A stretch of DNA of 64,000 bases, taken from Clostridia bacterium. Lineage in GTDB: Bacteria > Bacillota > Clostridia > Oscillospirales > Acutalibacteraceae. Shown one piece after another: positions 58,705 to 64,000 of the stretch. Position 1 is the stretch's first letter. Every line of letters starts with the position of its first letter. Below the pieces are notes generated by a model. It saw only the letters and a program-made list of their open reading frames with translations. It was not told the DNA's origin and made no database searches. Both the position numbers and the translations under genes were made by a program. The stretch spans positions 154,433 through 218,432 of the forward strand of contig JAFVSK010000023.1 of the NCBI GenBank assembly GCA_017503785.1, written 5' to 3'.

Positions 58705-58782
58705 TCAAAGCAAGTTGCACAAATCTTCTAAAATACCAAGATCCCACGCTAACATAGAAAGCACATACTTATCTCTTTTCAT
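58705..58782 (-). CDS. 25-codon open frame translationally coupled to the four-helix-bundle gene
   Basis: MKRDKYVLSMLAWDLGILED and five more residues end at a TGA. The ATG overlaps the stop of the preceding gene (ATGA) and has GGAGAATGCG upstream, so it should be translated. No family is recognised. It could be a real small protein or a decayed gene end. Confidence 0.4.
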   Translation of the reverse strand: MKRDKYVLSMLAWDLGILEDLCNLL

Positions 58783-59132
58783 TTCGCATTCTCCTTTGCG
58801 GTCTTGCAAGATGCAATCAGCATTACACGCAACGACGTACATTTTGCAGAAAGTGCTTTATATAATTGTTCGTCGATGTAGTTGGTCTTGTGCAGCAATT
58901 CAAGCCAATAGCCAGTTTCGCTTGCTTCTTTTAAGGCGATTTCAAGTTTTGAAACGAAGTCTTTCTTGCCTTGTGCGTACTGCGCTTCGTGGATGTTGGC
59001 ACCAATACTCGTTCCGCTTCTGCCGATTTGGTTAGAAATAATGGCTTCCCGATTTTCTTTTAGTTGCTTTACAAGGTTTATAATATCCACAGAAAACTCC
59101 ATTGATAGTTCTGCGAGCTTATTTTCTTTCAC
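58779..59132 (-). CDS. Four-helix-bundle protein (S23 / intervening-sequence type)
   Basis: A 117-residue helical protein of the S23 four-helix-bundle family: IINLVKQLKENREAIISNQI, RSGTSIGANIHEAQYAQGKK and ASETGYWLELLHKT are the conserved blocks. Relatives are coded by intervening sequences in 23S rRNA genes or are accessory (Avd) proteins of diversity-generating retroelements; no reverse transcriptase or rRNA is here. The start is GTG 59132 with GGAGG upstream. The promoter TTGAAT-N17-TATAAT that drives it is the edge of a multi-hairpin element. Confidence 0.88.
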   Translation of the reverse strand: MKENKLAELSMEFSVDIINLVKQLKENREAIISNQIGRSGTSIGANIHEAQYAQGKKDFVSKLEIALKEASETGYWLELLHKTNYIDEQLYKALSAKCTSLRVMLIASCKTAKENAK

Positions 59133-59152
59133 AAAATCGCCTCCTTTATTTA

Positions 59153-59393
59153 ATTATATCATAAAATTCAGAACAATTCAATGATGCATCGCCTACGGCG
59201 ATATGATGATATGCTCCGCATAATGATGTTGCTCGTTTCACTCGCAATGATGCGATGTTTGCCATAAAATGTGGCGAAGCCACACATCATTCGCGAAGCG
59301 AACATCATTAGGCGAAGCCGTCATCATTTGCCGAAGGCAAACATCATTCAAAAAACGCACCTTTGTCGGTAGACAAAAGTGCGTTTTTTGTTG
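59153..59393. repeat. Multi-hairpin element, copy A
   Basis: The left half has hairpins (CATCGCC-TAC-GGCGATG, TATGC-TCC-GCATA, TTGC...GCAA) separated by ATGATG; the right half has hairpins (TGTGGC-GAA-GCCACA, CGC-GAA-GCG, GGC-GAA-GCC, TGCC-GAA-GGCA) separated by CATCATT. ATGATG and CATCAT can pair across the element. Minus-strand promoter TTGAAT (59181-59176) - 17 - TATAAT (59158-59153) forms the left edge. The right edge is a terminator-like hairpin with GGTAGACAAAA in its loop (59350-59389). It fills the gap 59133-59455, which holds no gene. Confidence 0.8.
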
Positions 59394-59455
59394 CGAAAGA
59401 GCTATTAAACGGTGCGTAAAGCGAGGAAAGAAAAGCGAAAAGGTGCATAAAAGTG

Positions 59456-59770
59456 TTAATACTTACCCCAATCTCGGAGCATTTCTCTAAAATAAGAAGC
59501 CTTATATCCTCCAAGAAGTGGTTCTATACTAATGAAAGATACAAAGCACTCCATCTGTTTGCACCAATCAATCACAAACTGATCCGTTGGAAAATCCGGA
59601 GGGCTTGTCAGGCAGATAACCGTACCGTTTTTGCTTCCGTAGTTTTCTATATATCCAAATACAGAAAGTGTTTCTGTTAAGGCATAAGGGCTGTGAAATA
59701 CAAAATCAAAATCATTTGCCGCCAACTCGAATTTTTCTCGTGCAATTTTTTCTTGAGATTTAGAAATCAT
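59456..59770 (-). CDS. Unknown 104-residue protein between two multi-hairpin elements
   Basis: The protein has a helical charged N-terminus (SQEKIAREKFELAANDFDFV) and an alpha/beta remainder with GTVICLTSPPDFPTDQFVID. No family is recognised. It has a convincing ribosome site (GGAGGTGTCC) before ATG 59770 and the promoter TTGAAA-N17-TATAAT (59820-59792) supplied by the edge of hairpin element B. It is the second gene in the window driven by such an element edge. Confidence 0.65.
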   Translation of the reverse strand: MISKSQEKIAREKFELAANDFDFVFHSPYALTETLSVFGYIENYGSKNGTVICLTSPPDFPTDQFVIDWCKQMECFVSFISIEPLLGGYKASYFREMLRDWGKY

Positions 59771-59791
59771 ACGGACACCTCCGTTAAAGAT

Positions 59792-60033
59792 ATTATATCA
59801 TAAAATCCCGGATATTTCAATGATGCATCGCCTACGGCGATATGATGCATTTGCTTCGCAAATATGATGTTGCTCCCGTTGGTCGCAATGATGCGATGTT
59901 TGCTATAAAATGTGGCGAAGCCACACATCATTCGCGAAGCGAACATCATTAGGCGAAGCCATCATCATTTGCCGAAGGCAAACATCATTCAAAAAACGCA
60001 CCTTTGTCGGTAGACAAAAGTGCGTTTTTTGTT
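59792..60033. repeat. Multi-hairpin element, copy B
   Basis: Close copy of the element at 59153-59393 with the same order of ATGATG-spaced and CATCATT-spaced hairpins. Several hairpin arms differ while pairing is kept (for example ATTTGC-TTC-GCAAAT in place of TATGC-TCC-GCATA). Its terminator-like hairpin (59991-60030) ends directly at the CCA end of tRNA-Leu. Confidence 0.8.
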
Positions 60034-60119
60034 GGTGCCGGAAGCGGGGGTCGAACCCGCACGGTATCGCTACCACTGGATTTTGAGTCCAGCACGTCTG
60101 CCAATTCCATCATTCCGGC
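60033..60119 (-). tRNA. tRNA-Leu (anticodon CAA)
   Basis: An 87-base gene including encoded CCA. Acceptor GCCGGAA pairs with TTCCGGC, the anticodon arm is CTGGA-CTCAAAA-TCCAG with anticodon CAA, a long variable arm follows as expected for tRNA-Leu, and the T-arm is GCGGG-TTCGACC-CCCGC. Confidence 0.97.
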
Positions 60120-60266
60120 GTATTCCGTTGTGAACATTCGTCATTATACCGCGCACGTTAGCGATTGTCAAGAGGTTTTCTGCGGTTTTTTACGGTGAAA
60201 GTTTGCTCGTATATTATATATATGGTATAAAAGCGCCGTTTTAAAACCGTTCTGCTAAAAAAGTGC

Positions 60267-60295
60267 TTGACAAGGTGGACACGGTGTGCTACAAT
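60267..60295 (+). promoter_or_regulatory. Sigma-A promoter of the str operon
   Basis: TTGACA (60267-60272), 17 bases, TACAAT (60290-60295). The leader of about 115 bases to rpsL holds no gene; no defined structure is claimed. Confidence 0.85.
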
Positions 60296-60415
60296 TCTTA
60301 ATTGGCACGGTATGCAGATGGGTGAACTATGCCCAAATGCCGAAACCGTCCACCCGTGGCTCGTTGGGTATAATCCGAACGGAAACGGGAACGAATATGC
60401 AAGGAGGTGCCTATA

Positions 60416-60841
60416 TTGCCCACTTTTAACCAGTTGGTCCGCAAGGGTAGAGAAGAACTCGAAAAGAAAGCGAAGGCTCCCGCTCTGTTGAAGGGCTGGA
60501 ACTCCAAAAAGCGCGTTCCTACCGATCAGAACTCTCCCCAGAAGCGCGGCGTCTGCACGGCTGTGAAGACTTCCACCCCGAAGAAGCCGAACTCCGCTCT
60601 CCGTAAGGTAGCGCGTGTCCGTCTTTCCAACGGCATCGAAGTTACTTCGTACATCCCCGGTGAGGGTCACAACCTGCAGGAGCACAGCGTCGTGCTGATC
60701 CGCGGCGGCCGTGTTAAGGACTTGCCCGGTGTGCGTTACCACATCATCCGCGGTACTCTCGATACCCAGGGTGTTGCTAACCGCAAGCAGGCTCGTTCGA
60801 AGTACGGTGCCAAGCGTCCCAAGGCCGGTGCTGCCAAATAA
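60416..60841 (+). CDS. rpsL: 30S ribosomal protein S12
   Basis: The 141-residue S12 of the decoding centre, in the longer Firmicutes form with the insert [30 protein letters not shown] and [12 protein letters not shown], the segments where streptomycin resistance arises, are wild type. The start is TTG 60416 (protein MPTFNQLV) with AAGGAGG at 8 bases, an unusual start codon for such a highly expressed gene; GTG 60407 lies inside the ribosome site. First gene of the str operon. Confidence 0.98.
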   Translation: MPTFNQLVRKGREELEKKAKAPALLKGWNSKKRVPTDQNSPQKRGVCTAVKTSTPKKPNSALRKVARVRLSNGIEVTSYIPGEGHNLQEHSVVLIRGGRVKDLPGVRYHIIRGTLDTQGVANRKQARSKYGAKRPKAGAAK

Positions 60842-60987
60842 TCGACATTTCATCAGCGGCTACATAGTAGCGGCAGATCTCATATAACGGGCTTGTCCGT
60901 TTTGCGAGCTGCCTCAACTGTGGCGCCAACGGGAGTATGTCACTTTCGAGTACCTATGATATCATTACTATGAAGGAGGGAAGTAAA

Positions 60988-61458
60988 GTGCCGAGAAGAG
61001 GTTCTATCGCAAAACGTGATGTTTTGCCCGACCCGCTTTACAATTCCAAATTGGTGAGTAGACTCATCAACAACGTGATGTACGATGGCAAGAAGGGCGT
61101 TGCCCAGAAGATCGTTTACGATGCTTTCGACATCATCCGTGAAAAGACCGGTAAAGAGCCCCTGGAAGTTTTCGAGGAGAGCATGGAGAACATCATGCCT
61201 CTGTTGGAGGTTAAAGCCCGCCGCGTTGGTGGTGCTACGTACCAGGTTCCGATCGAAGTGCGCCCCGACCGTCGTCAGACGTTGGGCCTGCGCTGGCTCA
61301 CCACCTACTCGCGCGCCCGTTCCGAGCGCACGATGAAAGAGCGTCTTGCCGGAGAAATCCTCGACGCCCTGAACGGCAACGGCGGCGCCGCGAAGAAGCG
61401 CGACGACACCCACAAGATGGCCGAAGCCAACAAGGCTTTCGCTCATTTCCGCTGGTAA
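60988..61458 (+). CDS. rpsG: 30S ribosomal protein S7
   Basis: The 156-residue S7 protein that nucleates assembly of the 30S head and is a translational repressor of the str operon in E. coli. The sequence begins [16 protein letters not shown], with [17 protein letters not shown] in the middle and the C-terminal [12 protein letters not shown]. The start is GTG 60988 with AAGGAGGG upstream; earlier in-frame starts are not conserved. Confidence 0.98.
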   Translation: MPRRGSIAKRDVLPDPLYNSKLVSRLINNVMYDGKKGVAQKIVYDAFDIIREKTGKEPLEVFEESMENIMPLLEVKARRVGGATYQVPIEVRPDRRQTLGLRWLTTYSRARSERTMKERLAGEILDALNGNGGAAKKRDDTHKMAEANKAFAHFRW

Positions 61459-61494
61459 TCCGTTTGCTGTATTTTGGAAGAAGGAGGATGACTT

Positions 61495-63594
61495 ATGGCA
61501 AGAGATGTATCTCTGGCTAAAACCAGAAATATCGGTATTATGGCGCACATTGATGCTGGTAAAACCACCACCACTGAGCGTATTCTGTACTATACCGGTG
61601 TAAACTACAAGATCGGTGAAACCCACGACGGCGGCGCTACCATGGACTGGATGGCGCAGGAGCAGGAGCGCGGTATCACCATCACCTCCGCTGCCACCAC
61701 CTGCTACTGGGATAAGCAGGGCCAGGGTGAAAGACACCGTATCAATATCATTGATACCCCCGGCCACGTGGACTTTACCGTTGAAGTGCAGCGCTCGCTG
61801 CGCGTGCTCGACGGTTCCGTAACGGTTCTGTGTGCCAAGGGCGGCGTTGAGCCCCAGTCCGAAACGGTGTGGCGTCAGGCGGACGAATATCAGGTGCCCC
61901 GTATGGCGTACGTCAACAAGATGGACATCATGGGTGCCGACTTCTATCGCGTTGTGCAGATGATGCGCGACCGTCTGAAGTGTAATGCTGTTCCGATCCA
62001 GCTTCCCATCGGTTCCGAAAACCTGTTTAAGGGTATCGTTGACCTGGTGGAAATGAAGGCCGATGTCTATTATGACGATATGGGTAAGGATATGCGCGTG
62101 GAAGAGATCCCCGCGGATATGGCTGAGATCGCGGCAGAATACCATGAAAAGCTGTTGGAGGCTGTTGCCGAGCAGGATGACGAGCTGATGGAGAAATACT
62201 TCAGCGGCGAAGAGATCTCGATCGACGAGATCAAAACGGTTATCCGCAAGGCCACCATCGCCAACACCATGGTTCCCGTGTGCTGCGGTACTTCCTACCG
62301 TAACAAGGGCGTTCAGAAGCTGCTGGATGCTATCGTGGACTATATGCCTTCCCCGCTGGATGTTCCCCCAATCAAGGGTGTGAACCCCGAAACCGAGGAA
62401 GAAGACTGCCGTCACTCTTCGGATGACGAGCCGTTTGCCGCTTTGGCATTTAAGATCGCAACCGACCCGTTCGTGGGTAAGCTTGCGTTCTTCCGTGTGT
62501 ATTCCGGTACCATTAAGGCCGGTGAAACCGTGTACAACTCCAGCAAGGATTCCAACGAGCGCTTGGGCCGTATCGTTCAGATGCACGCCAACGCCCGTAA
62601 GGACCTGGATGTCGTGTACGCCGGTGATATCGCCGCTGCGATCGGTCTGAAGAACACCACCACCGGTAACACCCTGTGCGACGAGAAGCATCCCATCATT
62701 CTTGAGTCGATGAACTTCCCGGAGCCGGTTATCCGTGTTGCCATTGAGCCCAAGACCAAAGCCGGTCAGGAAAAGATGGGTATCGCTCTCGCCAAGCTGG
62801 CAGAAGAAGATCCCACCTTTAAGACCTACACCGACGAGGAAACGGGCCAGACCATCATTGCCGGTATGGGTGAGCTCCACTTGGAGATCATCGTCGACCG
62901 TTTGCTGCGTGAGTTCAAGGTGGAAGCCGACGTTGGCGCTCCCCAGGTTGCTTACAAAGAAACGATCCGCAAGCTGGCTGACGTGGATCAGAAGTATGCT
63001 CGTCAGTCGGGTGGTAAGGGTCAGTACGGTCACGTTAAGATCAAGCTGGAGCCCAACGAGTCCGGTAAGGGTTATGAGTTCATCAACGCCGTGGTCGGCG
63101 GTGCGATCCCGAAGGAGTATATCCCCGCGGTCGACGCCGGTATCCAGGGCGCGATGCACGCCGGTACCATTGCCGGTTACCCCGTTGTGGACGTGAAGGT
63201 CACTCTGTACGACGGTTCGTATCACGAGGTCGACTCGTCCGAAATGGCGTTTAAGATCGCCGGTTCTATGGCGTTCAAAGAGGCTATGCGCAAAGCAGAT
63301 CCCGTGCTGATGGAGCCCATTATGAAGGTTGTCGTGGTTGTTCCCGACGAGTATATGGGCTTCGTGGTGGGCGATATTGCTTCCCGCCGTGGCCAGATGG
63401 AAGGCTCCGAAAACATCAACGGCGCTGTTCAGATCCGTGCCAACGTCCCGCTGTCGGAAATGTTCGGTTATGCTACCGATCTGCGTTCCGGTACCCAGGG
63501 CCGTGGCCAGTATGTGATGGAGCCCAGCCACTATTCTGAAGTTCCTAAGAGCGTTGCCGAGGAGATCATCTCCAAGCGCTCCAAGGCCAACTAA
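61495..63594 (+). CDS. fusA: Elongation factor G
   Basis: The 699-residue translocation GTPase. G1 is [17 protein letters not shown]2/switch [14 protein letters not shown]3 DTPGHVDF, G4 NKMD; domains II-V follow, including [10 protein letters not shown] and the C-terminal [19 protein letters not shown] 61495 follows AAGGAGGATG. It lies 36 bases after rpsG in the str operon. Confidence 0.99.
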   Translation: MARDVSLAKTRNIGIMAHIDAGKTTTTERILYYTGVNYKIGETHDGGATMDWMAQEQERGITITSAATTCYWDKQGQGERHRINIIDTPGHVDFTVEVQRSLRVLDGSVTVLCAKGGVEPQSETVWRQADEYQVPRMAYVNKMDIMGADFYRVVQMMRDRLKCNAVPIQLPIGSENLFKGIVDLVEMKADVYYDDMGKDMRVEEIPADMAEIAAEYHEKLLEAVAEQDDELMEKYFSGEEISIDEIKTVIRKATIANTMVPVCCGTSYRNKGVQKLLDAIVDYMPSPLDVPPIKGVNPETEEEDCRHSSDDEPFAALAFKIATDPFVGKLAFFRVYSGTIKAGETVYNSSKDSNERLGRIVQMHANARKDLDVVYAGDIAAAIGLKNTTTGNTLCDEKHPIILESMNFPEPVIRVAIEPKTKAGQEKMGIALAKLAEEDPTFKTYTDEETGQTIIAGMGELHLEIIVDRLLREFKVEADVGAPQVAYKETIRKLADVDQKYARQSGGKGQYGHVKIKLEPNESGKGYEFINAVVGGAIPKEYIPAVDAGIQGAMHAGTIAGYPVVDVKVTLYDGSYHEVDSSEMAFKIAGSMAFKEAMRKADPVLMEPIMKVVVVVPDEYMGFVVGDIASRRGQMEGSENINGAVQIRANVPLSEMFGYATDLRSGTQGRGQYVMEPSHYSEVPKSVAEEIISKRSKAN

Positions 63595-63624
63595 CGGGTA
63601 TTTCATAAACTTTGCAAAAAAGGC

Positions 63625-63653
63625 TTGAAATTTTCCCCGTAACTTGGTAGAAT
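63625..63653 (+). promoter_or_regulatory. Separate promoter of tuf
   Basis: TTGAAA (63625-63630), 17 bases, TAGAAT (63648-63653) between fusA and tuf would allow extra EF-Tu synthesis. Confidence 0.7.
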
Positions 63654-63707
63654 GGGACTAACACCTATGCAATTTTATTTTGAGGTTAATAAAAGGAGGA
63701 AACTACA

Positions 63708-64000
63708 ATGGCAAAGGCAAAATTCGAAAGAACTAAGCCCCACGTAAACATCGGTACCATCGGTCACGTTGACCATGGTAAGACCACCCTGACCGCAGCT
63801 ATCACCAAGGTTCTGTCCTTGGGCGGCGCTGCCGACTTCGTCGACTACGCCAACATCGATAAGGCTCCCGAGGAGCGCGCACGTGGTATCACGATCAACA
63901 CCGCTCACGTTGAGTACGAGACGGCTAACCGTCACTATGCTCACGTTGACTGCCCCGGCCATGCCGACTATGTTAAGAACATGATCACCGGTGCTGCCCA
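63708..64000 (+). CDS. tuf: Elongation factor Tu, cut by the window end
   Basis: The first 97 codons of EF-Tu, which delivers aminoacyl-tRNA to the ribosome. G1 is [14 protein letters not shown], switch [17 protein letters not shown] and G3 [15 protein letters not shown] 63708 has AAAGGAGG upstream. The rest lies beyond the window. Confidence 0.98.
   Translation, partial: MAKAKFERTKPHVNIGTIGHVDHGKTTLTAAITKVLSLGGAADFVDYANIDKAPEERARGITINTAHVEYETANRHYAHVDCPGHADYVKNMITGAA

Noticed and set aside
58779-59132. Diversity-generating retroelement or retron accessory protein
   Set aside because: The four-helix-bundle fold resembles Avd, but there is no reverse transcriptase, template repeat or variable gene nearby; S23-type proteins also occur alone.
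59153-60033. CRISPR array
   Set aside because: The repeated CATCATT/ATGATG units are only 6-7 bases, the intervening segments are self-complementary hairpins rather than unique spacers, and no cas gene is present.

Overview
The window looks like the chromosome of an endospore-forming, anaerobic Gram-positive bacterium of the class Clostridia, most like an uncultured gut Oscillospirales/Ruminococcaceae member. This rests on spore genes (a gerA-type germinant receptor subunit, spoVAD, spoVAC), glycyl-radical pyruvate formate-lyase, a 2-oxoacid:ferredoxin oxidoreductase, three T-box leaders, a ZTP riboswitch, sigma-A promoters of Firmicutes type and the long Firmicutes form of ribosomal protein S12. 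Most of the DNA is GC-rich with GC-ending codons. Two stretches (about 9.43-10.46 kb and 53.4-60.0 kb) are clearly AT-richer and look acquired.

Layout. 0-3.4 kb: spore genes and a yetF-like pair, with forespore (sigma-G) type promoters. 3.5-6.2 kb: a FliB-family Cys-cluster protein plus an unknown membrane protein. 6.2-9.3 kb: ZTP riboswitch, pflB, pflA. 9.3-10.5 kb: an AT-rich TIM-barrel gene lying between two copies of the spoVAC 3' end. 10.5-15.9 kb: spoVAC, then a minus-strand operon of a serine hydrolase, proB, proA, proC and a PTS_EIIC_2-type permease. 16.1-23.7 kb: rpoB-rpoC. 23.8-27.8 kb: apt, then a GntR/ABC/lipoprotein operon. 28-31.6 kb: a cation/proton antiporter, a class I amidotransferase and an APC permease.

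31.7-49.6 kb is the most coherent unit. Three T-box leaders are present, and their specifier triplets, aligned on a shared flank, read CUG (Leu), GUA (Val) and AUC (Ile). The Leu T-box precedes a LeuA-like protein that lacks its metal-site motifs and a TIM-barrel/acyl-CoA-ligase fusion. The Val T-box precedes an XRE-cupin-acyl-CoA-ligase fusion, a P-loop protein, a four-subunit 2-oxoacid:ferredoxin oxidoreductase and ilvE. The Ile T-box precedes a second XRE-cupin-ligase. Together these suggest branched-chain amino acid synthesis from scavenged branched-chain fatty acids: acid to acyl-CoA, reductive carboxylation to the 2-oxoacid, then transamination, switched on by uncharged tRNA. Three unrelated genes (FAD oxidoreductase, SGNH hydrolase, acyltransferase) lie inside this span.

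49.6-53.3 kb: AraC regulator, MATE exporter, MBL-fold hydrolase, HAD phosphatase. 53.4-60 kb is an accessory region: a zinc-ribbon/Vsr-like nuclease, an unknown protein, a tRNA 3'-end fragment, two polysaccharide deacetylases, a four-helix-bundle (S23-type) gene, a small unknown gene and multi-hairpin repeat elements ending at tRNA-Leu. 60.2-64 kb: the str operon rpsL-rpsG-fusA and the start of tuf, about 37 kb from rpoBC although these are usually neighbours in Firmicutes.
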